Shown: positions 1-9,722 of the stretch, in pieces | Layout: every line of letters begins with the position of its first letter | How positions within the stretch are numbered: the stretch's first letter is position 1 | Assembly: GCA_902569735.1 (NCBI GenBank) | Contig: CACFVE010000001.1 | Span: 1-64,000, forward strand | Reading direction: 5' to 3' | Length of the DNA stretch: 64,000 nucleotides | DNA from: an uncultured Pelagibacteraceae bacterium | GTDB lineage: Bacteria > Pseudomonadota > Alphaproteobacteria > Pelagibacterales > Pelagibacteraceae | Position numbers and translations under genes: made by a program | The notes under the pieces: generated by a model | What the model was told of the DNA's origin: nothing | What the model saw: only the letters and a program-made list of their open reading frames with translations | Database searches by the model: none

Positions 1-2
1 AA

Positions 3-671
3 AATAAAAATTATGGTGAATATACTTTTCATTATTGGTTGTGGAAAAATTATTTAAAGGAAATTAATTCAGAATGGATTGGTTTTTGTCAGTATAGAAA
101 GTTTTTTTCACTTACGAATATTAATGAAAAAAATATTCCATTTGATTTATTAGAACAAAATGTGATTAAAGCAATTCCTTCGGAATTAAATATTTATGAT
201 TGTATTTTAGGTGAAAAATCTCCTGTAGACAATTATAGATTTAAATTTTTTAAAAAAAATTTAATTAAAATTATTCGGTCACCATCTGTAATTTTTTTTA
301 AAAAAAAAAGAAGTATAAAGTTTCATTTTGATGTTTTTCATGGAGAAGGAAATTTAGATTTAGCTATTGATTTACTTGAAAAAGAGAATAGAGAATCTTT
401 TAGGTATTATGTAAATACTAAAACCTCATTTCATCCACATAATATGTTTATCTGTAAAAAAAAATTTTTAATTGATTATTATGAATCCATTTTTCCTTGG
501 TTGAAAAAATGTGAGAGTATTTTTGGATTTTCAGATTTAAAGGGGTATGGAATGAAAAGAATTTATGGTTTTCTTGCTGAACGGTATTTGTCTTATTGGT
601 TTCAAAAAAATAGTAGAGTTATTGAATATCCAATCGTGTTTAAAGACTTATCAGATTATAAAAATTTTTGA
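3..671 (+). CDS. DUF4422-like glycosyltransferase/capsule protein, 5' truncated by window edge
   Basis: Frame stays open upstream of the listed TTG start to the window edge (NKNYGEYTFHYWLWKNYLKEINSEWIGFCQYRKFF), matching the DUF4422 style of 'W.W.N.....yiGfcqYRr.F'. Confidence 0.6.
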   Translation, partial: NKNYGEYTFHYWLWKNYLKEINSEWIGFCQYRKFFSLTNINEKNIPFDLLEQNVIKAIPSELNIYDCILGEKSPVDNYRFKFFKKNLIKIIRSPSVIFFKKKRSIKFHFDVFHGEGNLDLAIDLLEKENRESFRYYVNTKTSFHPHNMFICKKKFLIDYYESIFPWLKKCESIFGFSDLKGYGMKRIYGFLAERYLSYWFQKNSRVIEYPIVFKDLSDYKNF

Positions 672-1192
672 GAGTTACAAAATTCTTTAAAAGTCATTAA
701 ATTTTTATCTTTTTTTGATAAAAAGAATCTTTTTTTAGGCCATTTAATTTTTAAATCTTTGTCCATTACATTAATTCCATTTTCAAATTGAGGTTTATAA
801 TAGTTACTAAGCTTATAATAGATGATATTTACTGTATTAAAGCTATAATAAGCATGCCCGAAACCTTCTGGTATGTATAAACTTGTAGCATTTTCAGAGG
901 ACAAAATAATTTTAAAAGACTTACCAAAAGTTTTTGATTTTTTTCTTAAATCTATCACTACATCAAGAATTTTCCCTTTTAGGACATTTACATATTTTGC
1001 CTGCTGAAATTTTGTTTGAAAATGAAATCCTCTTGCAACATTTTTTTTGGATGTTGTGCAATATTCAAAAATAAACTTTTTATTATTAAAAAATTTTTTA
1101 TTATAAGTTTCTCTTAAAGATCCTCTTTTATCTAAATTATTCTTTTGTTTAATAATCAATAAATCTTTTATTTTTGTTTTATAAATTTTCAT
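656..1192 (-). CDS. rfbC: dTDP-4-dehydrorhamnose 3,5-epimerase-like (RmlC family)
   Basis: Motifs RGSLRETY, ARGFHFQ, GKILDVVIDLRKKSKTFGK, YIPEGFGHAYYS typical of RmlC. Confidence 0.8.
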   Translation of the reverse strand: MKIYKTKIKDLLIIKQKNNLDKRGSLRETYNKKFFNNKKFIFEYCTTSKKNVARGFHFQTKFQQAKYVNVLKGKILDVVIDLRKKSKTFGKSFKIILSSENATSLYIPEGFGHAYYSFNTVNIIYYKLSNYYKPQFENGINVMDKDLKIKWPKKRFFLSKKDKNLMTFKEFCNSQKFL

Positions 1193-1884
1193 TTCAGATA
1201 TTTTGTAATTTTTTTTAAATTCATATCCATTTTTAATGGAAGCTCGCCTTTTGAAAATATCTTTTTTATATTTTTATTTTCTTTTTTTGCAAACTGATAC
1301 ACAGTTTGTGGTTTTCCCCCAATATTGAATATCCCCTTTTTGTCTAATATTTTTAAAAGAATTTTTATAAAATCATCATGGTAAATAAAATTAGTTTTTA
1401 CATTTGAAAAGGCAGATTTGTGAACAAAAGGTCTTTCTGTCATACAAGTTCTTAAAATTAGAGAATTTTTATACATTTGAACAGCACATTCTGCTCCAAG
1501 TTTTGACCATCCATAGTTATTCCAAGGTAATAGAGGGTCTGTTTCTTTGTAATTCCCTTTTTGTCCTTGATAAACATAACTTGTAGAAAAGTGAATTATC
1601 TTTAAATTTTTTTCAACACATACTTTAATAATATTTGCAGTGCCAATTATATTTAAATCGATACTTTTTTTTACATTTTTTTCATGAATCATCATAGGTC
1701 TAGATAACCCGGCCAAATGCATGAGATAATCTGGTTTAAATTTTTTTATATTATTTCTGATAGATTTATCGCTTAAAATATTAAGTTGTTTTTTATTTCT
1801 AAAAATAAACTTAAATTTACTTTTTTTATTTTTTAAAATTTTTGCAAATCTGCCTTCACCACCTGTGACTAAAATTCTTTTCAT
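1189..1884 (-). CDS. NAD-dependent epimerase/dTDP-4-dehydrorhamnose reductase-like
   Basis: N-terminal VTGGEGRFAK Rossmann motif, HLAGLSRP, STSYVYQG, YGWSKLGAE (YxxxK). Confidence 0.7.
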   Translation of the reverse strand: MKRILVTGGEGRFAKILKNKKSKFKFIFRNKKQLNILSDKSIRNNIKKFKPDYLMHLAGLSRPMMIHEKNVKKSIDLNIIGTANIIKVCVEKNLKIIHFSTSYVYQGQKGNYKETDPLLPWNNYGWSKLGAECAVQMYKNSLILRTCMTERPFVHKSAFSNVKTNFIYHDDFIKILLKILDKKGIFNIGGKPQTVYQFAKKENKNIKKIFSKGELPLKMDMNLKKITKYLK

Positions 1885-2860
1885 TTAATTTTTTAAAATA
1901 TTCTTGATTTTTAATATACCAATCTACTGTTTTAGATATACCCTGATTTAGGTTTATTTTAGGCTTCCATTTTAATTTTTTTTTAATTTTATTACTATTA
2001 AGAGCATATCTAAAATCATGTCCCGGTCTATCTTTTACAAATATGATTTTTACTTTTTTCCCAATTTTAATTTTTTTATTAATAAATGATTTTAAAATTT
2101 TCTTTACAAGAAAAATATTACTACAATTAATTCCTGAACCTACATTATATTTCTCTCCTGATCGACCTTTAAAAAATAATTTTATAAGAGCTTCACAATG
2201 GTCATTTACATATATCCATTCTCTTAAATTTTTACCTTTCGAATATATCGGAAGAGGCTTATTGTTTAAAATATTGTAAATCATTTTCGGAATTAATTTT
2301 TCAGGAAATTGTCTTGGACCGTAGTTATTAGAACAATTTGAAATTACAGCATCGATTTTATGAGTTCTGACATAAGCATTAACTAAATGATCTGATGAGG
2401 CTTTGGAAGCAGAATAAGGAGAGCTTGGTATATATGGAAAGTTTTCGGTAGATCTTTTTGATCCTAAAATATCTCCATAAACTTCGTCAGTTGATATGTG
2501 AACAAGTCTAATCTTTTTTTTGTAATCTTTAATGGCTTCTAACAAGTTATAAATTCCATGGATATTATTCTTAATAAAGTTTGAGGAGTCACTTATCGAT
2601 CTATCTACATGGGTATCAGCAGCAAGATTAAAAATTCCATGTGGTTTAAATTTCTTAAAAATTTTTATAATTTCTTTTTTATTATTTATATCAAGTTTTT
2701 TAAATAAGTAATTTTTGCTTTTAACATCCCTTAAATTATATTTTTGAGCAGAGTATGATAGTTTGTCGATGTTAAAGACTTTAAATTTTTTTTTAAGCAA
2801 TAGCTTTATTAGACTACTTCCAATAAAACCATAACCTCCAGTTACAATAAACCTTTTCAT
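1856..2860 (-). CDS. rfbB: dTDP-glucose 4,6-dehydratase
   Basis: VTGGYGFIGSSLI, NLAADTHVDRSI, HISTDEVYGDI, YSASKASSDHLV, NCSNNYGPRQFPEKLIP; diagnostic RmlB motifs. Confidence 0.9.
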   Translation of the reverse strand: MKRFIVTGGYGFIGSSLIKLLLKKKFKVFNIDKLSYSAQKYNLRDVKSKNYLFKKLDINNKKEIIKIFKKFKPHGIFNLAADTHVDRSISDSSNFIKNNIHGIYNLLEAIKDYKKKIRLVHISTDEVYGDILGSKRSTENFPYIPSSPYSASKASSDHLVNAYVRTHKIDAVISNCSNNYGPRQFPEKLIPKMIYNILNNKPLPIYSKGKNLREWIYVNDHCEALIKLFFKGRSGEKYNVGSGINCSNIFLVKKILKSFINKKIKIGKKVKIIFVKDRPGHDFRYALNSNKIKKKLKWKPKINLNQGISKTVDWYIKNQEYFKKLNEKNFSHRW

Positions 2861-2922
2861 TTGTTATTATTTATATTATTTATGTTTGTAAGTACACTTT
2901 CTATCATAATGAAGGCACTTTT

Positions 2923-3786
2923 TTGATGCAAATAACAAAAGAAAATTTAACAATAATTATAGTTACAATAAAAAGTCAAAATATTATTGATGATTGTTTA
3001 AAATCAATTGATCCTGACATAAAAAAAATTATAGTTGAAAATTCTTCTGACCAAGAATTTATAGATTCTTTAAAAAAAAAATATAAAAACATTGAATGTT
3101 ATCTCACTGGTAATAATTTAGGAATGGGAGCGGGTAATAATTTTGGAATAAAAAAATCAAATACTAGATATGTTATGATTTTAAATCCAGACACTATCTT
3201 AAAACCAAATACATTAAGTCAGATCTTTGATGCTTCGAAAGATTTAGATTTTGCGATTCTGAGTCCAATAAGTGATAACAAACATTATCCAAACTACAAG
3301 ATAGATAAAGATTCAAAACAGGATAATAACGATTTATTTGAAGTTGATCAAATTGATGGTTATGCCATGATTTTGGATAAAAAACAATTTAATGATAAAT
3401 TTTTTGATGAAAAAATATTTATGTATTTAGAAAATGACGATCTTTGTTTGAGAAGTAAAAAAGATAATAAAAAGATTTATATTTACAGTAAATCTCTTAT
3501 CTCACATCTTGGGGCAAAAGCAGTAGATGAAAAATATTTTGATCAATTAGAGTTTTCAAGAAATTGGCATTGGAATTGGTCAAAGTTTTATTTTAGAAAA
3601 AAACATTATGGATTTATAAAAGCCTTTTCTTTTGGAATTTTAGTGTTCATTAAATCAATTTTTAAAAGCCTTTGTTTTTTAATAATTAATAATAAATTTA
3701 AGAGTAAATTGTATTATTACAGAGCATCAGGATTTATGAACGCAGCATTAAACAAAAGTTCATGGTTTAGGCCAAGATTAGATTGA
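2923..3786 (+). CDS. Glycosyltransferase family 2 (rhamnosyltransferase-like)
   Basis: IIIVTIKSQNIIDDCLKSI, GNNLGMGAGNNFGIKKSN, YVMILNPDT, ENDDLCLR; GT2 fold motifs. Confidence 0.8.
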   Translation: MMQITKENLTIIIVTIKSQNIIDDCLKSIDPDIKKIIVENSSDQEFIDSLKKKYKNIECYLTGNNLGMGAGNNFGIKKSNTRYVMILNPDTILKPNTLSQIFDASKDLDFAILSPISDNKHYPNYKIDKDSKQDNNDLFEVDQIDGYAMILDKKQFNDKFFDEKIFMYLENDDLCLRSKKDNKKIYIYSKSLISHLGAKAVDEKYFDQLEFSRNWHWNWSKFYFRKKHYGFIKAFSFGILVFIKSIFKSLCFLIINNKFKSKLYYYRASGFMNAALNKSSWFRPRLD

Positions 3787-3811
3787 TTTACTTATTTCAA
3801 AGATATATTTA

Positions 3812-4708
3812 GTGCTAATGTTAAAAAGCAAAAAAAGAATTTTGGTTACAGGTGGCGCAGGATTTGTTGGCACAAATTTGATTAAATTTTTTTTGAAAAA
3901 AACAAATTTTTATATCATTAGTTTAGACAATTATTCATCAGGAGATAAAAAAAATCATATTAAAAACAAAAGAGTAAAATATATAAGAGGCAATACAAAA
4001 CATATAGATCATTTGATTAAAAATCCTGAAAGTATTCATTCAATTTTCCATTTTGGTGAATTTGCAAGAATTTATCAAAGCTTTATCAAAATGAACGAAT
4101 GTGTTGAATCAAACTTTACAGGTTCTAATGCTGTGTTTAATTTTTGTTTAAAAAATAATATCAAACTTATTTACTCAGCTACATCTGCTTCATTAGGGAA
4201 TAAAGGAGAGGACAAGAATTTATCTCCTTATGCTTTCTCTAAAGCCACTAATCTTGAGCAATTAGAATTTTTTAAAAAATCTTTCAAATTTAAATATGAG
4301 ATTATATATTTTTATAATGTTTATGGACCTCATCAAATATCAAGAGGATTTATGTCAACGGTAATAGGTATTTTTGAAGATCATTTTTTGAGAAAAAAAC
4401 CTTTACCAGTTGTTAAACCTGGTTCTCAAACAAGAAGATTTACACATATAGATGACACAATTGAAACTTGTTATTTAGCTTGGAAAAAAAATTTAAATAG
4501 GCATTATATAATTTCAAATACTGAGTCATACTCGATAAATGAAGTAGCTAGAATGTTTAGGTCAAAAATTAAATATTTGCCTAAAAGAAGTGGGGAAAGA
4601 TACATTTCTTCTCTGGTAGATAAAAATTTATCAAACAAAATTTATAAATATTTTGGAAAACGAAAATTGAAAGAGTACATTCATAATTTTATTAATCGTA
4701 ATTCTTAA
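3812..4708 (+). CDS. NAD-dependent epimerase/dehydratase (sugar nucleotide); likely ATG at 3818
   Basis: ILVTGGAGFVGTNLIKFF, HFGEFARIYQS, YAFSKATNLEQ, YNVYGPHQ. Confidence 0.8.
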   Translation: MLMLKSKKRILVTGGAGFVGTNLIKFFLKKTNFYIISLDNYSSGDKKNHIKNKRVKYIRGNTKHIDHLIKNPESIHSIFHFGEFARIYQSFIKMNECVESNFTGSNAVFNFCLKNNIKLIYSATSASLGNKGEDKNLSPYAFSKATNLEQLEFFKKSFKFKYEIIYFYNVYGPHQISRGFMSTVIGIFEDHFLRKKPLPVVKPGSQTRRFTHIDDTIETCYLAWKKNLNRHYIISNTESYSINEVARMFRSKIKYLPKRSGERYISSLVDKNLSNKIYKYFGKRKLKEYIHNFINRNS

Positions 4709-5244
4709 TGGCCAGGAAATTCGATTAAGCACTCAGTTTTATAGCCTTTTTTTTTGAGAAGATTGCTGCCTGGTAAATCAAAGAGATTAATTACAAAAAT
4801 AAATCCAGCAACTATTCCACCAGATATTTCAATCAACTTAGCCGCTGCCTCTGCTGTTCCTCCAGTGGCAATTAAATCATCAATTACAAGAATTCTTTCT
4901 CCTTTGGATATAGAATCTTTATGAACTTCGATTGTCGCTTCACCATACTCGAGTTTAAAATCAACCGAATGAGTTTCAGCTGGAAGCTTATTTTTTTTTC
5001 TAAGTAAAATAAATGGTTTATTTAAAACATAAGACACTGTCGAGGCAAACACAAAGCCTCTAGACTCAATAGCTGAAACTTTATCAAATTCTAATTTTTT
5101 TGAAATTTCGATTATTTTGTTATTTGTATATTTAAAAGCATCGGGATTTTTTATTAAAGTAGTTATATCTCGAAATAATATACCTTTTTTTGGATAATCC
5201 TGAATTGATCTGATATGTTTTTTTAAATCCATATTTAGCTTCAA
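4705..5244 (-). CDS. apt: Adenine phosphoribosyltransferase
   Basis: DYPKKGILFRDITTL, IESRGFVFAS, FILLRKKNKLPAET, RILVIDDLIATGGTAEA PRPP-binding motif. Confidence 0.93.
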   Translation of the reverse strand: MKLNMDLKKHIRSIQDYPKKGILFRDITTLIKNPDAFKYTNNKIIEISKKLEFDKVSAIESRGFVFASTVSYVLNKPFILLRKKNKLPAETHSVDFKLEYGEATIEVHKDSISKGERILVIDDLIATGGTAEAAAKLIEISGGIVAGFIFVINLFDLPGSNLLKKKGYKTECLIEFPGH

Positions 5245-5275
5245 GTTTTAACAAAAAAGGATTAATAATTAAATA

Positions 5276-6148
5276 ATGAAAAAAAGAAAACTTGGGATAA
5301 TTGGTGGAAGCGGTCTCTACAAAATGGATGGTTTTCAGAAAAATAAATGGAAAAAAGTGAATACTGCCTGGGGTAAACCATCAGATGAAGTTTTAATAGC
5401 TGAACTGGACAGGGAAGAAGTTTATTTTATGCCAAGGCATTCTAGAGGACATAAAATTAACCCAACTAATATAAATTTTAGAGCTAATATAGATGTAATG
5501 AAACAATTAGGAGTTACAGATATAATTTCCGTCTCTGCAGTGGGCTCTCTTAAAGAAAATTTAGAACCAGGTAAATTTGTGATAGTTGATCAATTCATAG
5601 ATAGAACTTTTGCAAGGGTTAAAACTTTTTTTGATGAAGAGATTGTCGCACACGTTTCAATGGCTAAACCAATTAGTCCAGGTTTATCAAGATGTTGTGA
5701 GGAAGCCTTAAAAAAATTAAATATTACTTATCAAAAGGGAGGCACTTATATTGTGATGGAGGGGCCACAATTTTCTACTTTAGCAGAGTCAAATTTATAC
5801 AGATCTTGGAATGCAGATGTTATTGGAATGACAAATATGCCTGAAGCAAAATTGGCTAGAGAAGCAGAAATTAGATATTGCACCGTTGCTATGGTTACCG
5901 ATTACGATTGTTGGCATCCAGATCATGAAGAAGTCGATGTATCAATTGTGATTAAAACTTTAAAGCAAAATGCATCTAATGCACAAAATATGATAAAGGA
6001 AGTAATTAAAACTTTTAAAGATTATTCGGTGGAAAAAGATCCTGCCAATAATTGCTTAGATGTTGCAGTAATAACTGACCCAAAAATTAGATCTAAAAAG
6101 ACGATTAAAAAACTAAAATATATTGCAGGTAGAGTCTTAAAAAAATGA
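5276..6148 (+). CDS. mtnP: S-methyl-5'-thioadenosine phosphorylase
   Basis: GIIGGSGLY, MPRHSRGHKINPTNINFRANI, EGPQFSTLAES, GMTNMPEAKLAREAE; MTAP/PNP family type 2. Confidence 0.93.
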   Translation: MKKRKLGIIGGSGLYKMDGFQKNKWKKVNTAWGKPSDEVLIAELDREEVYFMPRHSRGHKINPTNINFRANIDVMKQLGVTDIISVSAVGSLKENLEPGKFVIVDQFIDRTFARVKTFFDEEIVAHVSMAKPISPGLSRCCEEALKKLNITYQKGGTYIVMEGPQFSTLAESNLYRSWNADVIGMTNMPEAKLAREAEIRYCTVAMVTDYDCWHPDHEEVDVSIVIKTLKQNASNAQNMIKEVIKTFKDYSVEKDPANNCLDVAVITDPKIRSKKTIKKLKYIAGRVLKK

Positions 6149-7044
6149 AAAATTTTTTTTCTAAAATTTTTAATAAAAATAAACATAAAAAAATTAAAAT
6201 TGACTTACAACAAAAAAAAGACGTTGAAATTTTTAGAAGTAAATATGAAAGCTATATAAATAGTATACAAAAAACATTAAAAAAGAAAAAAGAAATCAGT
6301 TTTCTTCATTCGGGACATATAGGAGATATAATTAATATTTTACCAATTATTAAAGAAATTTCAAAAACTCATCAATGCACACTTTTTATTGGTATAAATG
6401 TTCCATTACCAGTTCAATATAATGATCATCCAGGTGGAAAATTTTTTCTTAATAAAAAAATTTACGATATGCTATATCCATTATTAAAATCTCAAAAGTA
6501 TATTTATAAAATTGACATATTTAATAAACAAGAAATTGATATAAATTTTGATTTAATTAGAGAACTACCAATTAATTTACTATTTGATAATGCCAGATAT
6601 GGCTTTCATATAGCTGGTGTACAAGTAGATTTGAGTAAAAAATTTTTAGATGTAGAAGAACATTCCAGTTTAAAAAATAAAATCACAATATTGAGATCAC
6701 CAAGATATCAAAATCCTTTCATAAGCTATAGTTTTCTTGAAAAAATGGAAGATCCTTATTATTTGGGGACCTTAGAAGAATATAATCATTTAAAAAAAGA
6801 ACTAAAAAATTTGAAATTTTATGAATGTAAAGATTTTTTAGAAATGGCATCAATAATAAAATCAAGCAAAGTTTTTATTGGAAATTCTTCTTTAGGCATA
6901 GATATAGCTGATGGACTAAAAACTCCAAGATTATTAGAGGGTTCACCTTATTTCCCTGCAAGACAAGTGCATGGAGAAAATGGTTTTGATTTTTATTTTC
7001 AATCTCATTTCGAAAAATACTTTAATTTTTTTAATAATAAATAA
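6145..7044 (+). CDS. Glycosyltransferase family 9-like hypothetical protein
   Basis: HSGHIGDIINILPIIKEI near the N-terminus and SSKVFIGNSSLGIDIADGL near the C-terminus resemble GT9 motifs; weak overall. Confidence 0.45.
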   Translation: MKNFFSKIFNKNKHKKIKIDLQQKKDVEIFRSKYESYINSIQKTLKKKKEISFLHSGHIGDIINILPIIKEISKTHQCTLFIGINVPLPVQYNDHPGGKFFLNKKIYDMLYPLLKSQKYIYKIDIFNKQEIDINFDLIRELPINLLFDNARYGFHIAGVQVDLSKKFLDVEEHSSLKNKITILRSPRYQNPFISYSFLEKMEDPYYLGTLEEYNHLKKELKNLKFYECKDFLEMASIIKSSKVFIGNSSLGIDIADGLKTPRLLEGSPYFPARQVHGENGFDFYFQSHFEKYFNFFNNK

Positions 7045-7046
7045 TT

Positions 7047-7427
7047 TTAATATTTAGAATATTTTTTTACTTCTCTTACGTTTGACCCTGTTAATTTGTT
7101 AATTCTAAGTTTGATTTGAGCGCGATCATCATTATTTTTATAGACATCAATTGCAACTTCAGTAATTTTTTCTAAATGTTTTTGAGTTTCTCTTTTAAAA
7201 TTTTCCATTTCCCAAATTTTTAAATTAGTTTTATACAAATTTTTCCACAATTTTTTAACTTTCATGTCAATCTTAACGTTTCGTTTTAATGTCTTTTTTA
7301 GAGATGAGTATTCTTTATTAATTTGATTCAAATGGGACTTTTTAGAAATCTTTTTTTTTTTAATTTCTAATATGGTTAATTTATCAATTATGTCACCAAT
7401 AGGGGTTTCGATGTATACTTTTTTCAT
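7047..7427 (-). CDS. DUF6165-like hypothetical protein (paralogue of 14881..15276)
   Basis: GDIIDKLTILEIKKKKI ... NLKIWEMENFKR ... VYKNNDDRAQIKLRIN, matching the second copy in this window. Confidence 0.65.
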   Translation of the reverse strand: MKKVYIETPIGDIIDKLTILEIKKKKISKKSHLNQINKEYSSLKKTLKRNVKIDMKVKKLWKNLYKTNLKIWEMENFKRETQKHLEKITEVAIDVYKNNDDRAQIKLRINKLTGSNVREVKKYSKY

Positions 7428-7527
7428 TTTTTTTGTATAATTACCTTTATAAATAATTTTTTTTGCTCAATATAGCAATTAAATAAGTTTATTAAATATT
7501 AATATATTCAATTATCTTATCTAATAG

Positions 7528-8748
7528 ATGTCGAAAAAAATAAAGAAAGTTAAAAAATGCTTATTATGTGGAAGGAGTAAGCTTAGATCTCTATTTAACG
7601 TTGGAAATTTATATGTAAGTAATTTTGTAACTAAGAATAATATTTATAATGGAACGAAATCAAAACTCAATCTTCTTTATTGCAGTAATTGTACTTTAAT
7701 TCAACTCTCGCACTTAGCACCACAAGAAATAATGTATAGACGATTTTATTGGTATAAGTCAGGAGTAACAAAAACTATGAGAGAAGGTTTAAAAGAACTT
7801 TTTTTAGATTGTGTTAAAAAAGCTAAATTAAAAAAAAATGACGTTATTCTTGATATTGGTGCAAATGACGGAACTTTATTAAAATATTTTAAAATAAACA
7901 AATTTAAAACTATAGGCTGTGAGCCTGCAACCAATTTAAAATCTGAACTAAAAAAAAATTGTAATTATTTAATTAGTGATTTTTGGTCTAAAAAAACACT
8001 TTTCAAACTTTTAAAAAGAAAAAGAATAAAAAAACCAAAACTTATTACTGCAATTGGAATGTTTTATGATTTAGAAGATCCGAACAAATTTATTAAAGAT
8101 GCAGCAGACAGTTTAGATGATAGAGGTATTTTTGTAGCTCAACTTATGAGTTTAAAATCTATGATAGAAAAAAATGATTTAGGAAATATTTGTCATGAAC
8201 ACATAGAATTTTATTCATTTAAATCAATCAAATATTTATTTGAAAAAAATGGATTAGAGATATTTAAGATTTCAAGTAATGATATTAATGGTGGAAGTTA
8301 TAGATTTTATTGTAGAAAATTCAAAAGAGGTAGCATTCGCCTTCCAAAAGAAAATATTTTAAAGATGATGAAAAAATTTGTTAATAGAGTAAAAATGAAT
8401 AAAAGAATTACAGTGAATTTTATTAAAAAACAAATTGAGAATAATAAAAAGATATTTCTTTATGGAGCTTCTACTAAGGGAAACACAGTATTACAATATT
8501 ATGGTTTTAATAAAGAAATGATTCCCTATGCAGCAGAAAGATCACCCTTTAAATGGGGAAAATATACCATAGGAACAGGAATAAAGATTATTTCTGAAAA
8601 ACAAGCTAAAAAAATGAAGCCAGATTTCTTTTTTGTTACTCCATGGGGCTTTATAAAAGAATTTATTAAAAGAGAAAAAAATTGGCTAAATAAAGGTGGA
8701 AAGTTTATATTACCATTTCCAAAAATGAAAATAATTGGGAGAAAATGA
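7528..8748 (+). CDS. Class I SAM-dependent C-methyltransferase with N-terminal zinc-binding domain (NovU/TylCIII-type)
   Basis: N-terminal Cys motifs CLLCGRSKL ... LLYCSNCTLIQL, DIGANDGTLLKYF SAM motif, C-terminal LYGASTKGNTVLQYYG typical of sugar C-methyltransferases. Confidence 0.8.
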   Translation: MSKKIKKVKKCLLCGRSKLRSLFNVGNLYVSNFVTKNNIYNGTKSKLNLLYCSNCTLIQLSHLAPQEIMYRRFYWYKSGVTKTMREGLKELFLDCVKKAKLKKNDVILDIGANDGTLLKYFKINKFKTIGCEPATNLKSELKKNCNYLISDFWSKKTLFKLLKRKRIKKPKLITAIGMFYDLEDPNKFIKDAADSLDDRGIFVAQLMSLKSMIEKNDLGNICHEHIEFYSFKSIKYLFEKNGLEIFKISSNDINGGSYRFYCRKFKRGSIRLPKENILKMMKKFVNRVKMNKRITVNFIKKQIENNKKIFLYGASTKGNTVLQYYGFNKEMIPYAAERSPFKWGKYTIGTGIKIISEKQAKKMKPDFFFVTPWGFIKEFIKREKNWLNKGGKFILPFPKMKIIGRK

Positions 8749-9719
8749 CCAAAAAAAGAATACTAATTTTAGGTGCTACAGGTCAAGATGGATCTTTACT
8801 TTGTAAATATTTAGTCAAAAAAAAGTTTAAAGTATTTGGACTAGCAAGAAAATCTGCTACAGGAAATTTAAAGAATTTAAAAGAAATTATTGATCTGTCT
8901 AATTTTAAAATACTTCACGGCGATCTTCTTGACCTCATTTCTATTGAAAAGATTATAAGAAAAATTAAACCTCATGAAATTTATAATTTTGCAGATCAAG
9001 ACCATGTTAGATGGAGTTTTGAAGTACCTAGCTATTCTTTTGATGTTACTGGTTCTTCAGTGGTGAAATTGTTGGAGATAATTAAAAATCATTCTCCGAA
9101 ATCAAAATTTTTTCAACCTTTGTCATCCAATGTTTTTGGTGGAAACAAAAAAAATAAACAAAGTGAAAACGAAGAATTTACTCCTTTAAGCATTTATGCA
9201 CTTGGAAAAGTGTCTGCTTTTTACGCCTGTGAGATGTATAAAAAGATACATAATTTGAAAGTTTATAGCGCTATTTTTTATAATCATGAATCTGAAGTAA
9301 GACCAGAAGAATATGTAACTAGAAAAATTACAAAAAGTGCTGCTAGAATTTTTCTAGGAAAACAAAAAAAAATTTCCTTAGGAGACATTAAAGCTAAAAT
9401 TGATTGGGGTTATGCTCAAGATTATGTTGAAGCAGCTTATAATATTATGCAACTGAAAAAACCAGATTATTTTATTATTGGATCAGGCAAGGCTTATACA
9501 GTTGAATATTTTCTAAAAAAATCATTTAAGTATGTCGGTTTAAACTATAAAAAATATCTAAAGATTAATCGGAAATTAATAAGACCTATTAAAAATTCTA
9601 CACTCGTTGCTAATACTTCAAAAGCTAGAAAAGTTTTTAAATTTAAAAATAAAACAAATATAAATAAGATTATTTCTATAATGATGGAGAATGATCTTAA
9701 AATAGAGAGCAATAACTAA
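8745..9719 (+). CDS. GDP-mannose 4,6-dehydratase-like SDR (divergent)
   Basis: ILGATGQDGSLLCKYL, YNFADQDHVRWSFEVP, SIYALGKVSAFYACEMYK, FYNHESEVRPEEYVTRKI resemble GMD with substitutions. Confidence 0.7.
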   Translation: MTKKRILILGATGQDGSLLCKYLVKKKFKVFGLARKSATGNLKNLKEIIDLSNFKILHGDLLDLISIEKIIRKIKPHEIYNFADQDHVRWSFEVPSYSFDVTGSSVVKLLEIIKNHSPKSKFFQPLSSNVFGGNKKNKQSENEEFTPLSIYALGKVSAFYACEMYKKIHNLKVYSAIFYNHESEVRPEEYVTRKITKSAARIFLGKQKKISLGDIKAKIDWGYAQDYVEAAYNIMQLKKPDYFIIGSGKAYTVEYFLKKSFKYVGLNYKKYLKINRKLIRPIKNSTLVANTSKARKVFKFKNKTNINKIISIMMENDLKIESNN

Positions 9720-9722
9720 GGA

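Noticed and set aside
1404-2279. Plus-strand ORFs 1404..1586 and 2043..2279 antisense to the rml-like genes
   Set aside because: Contained in rml-like CDSs; Phe/Leu-rich translations typical of AT-rich antisense frames.
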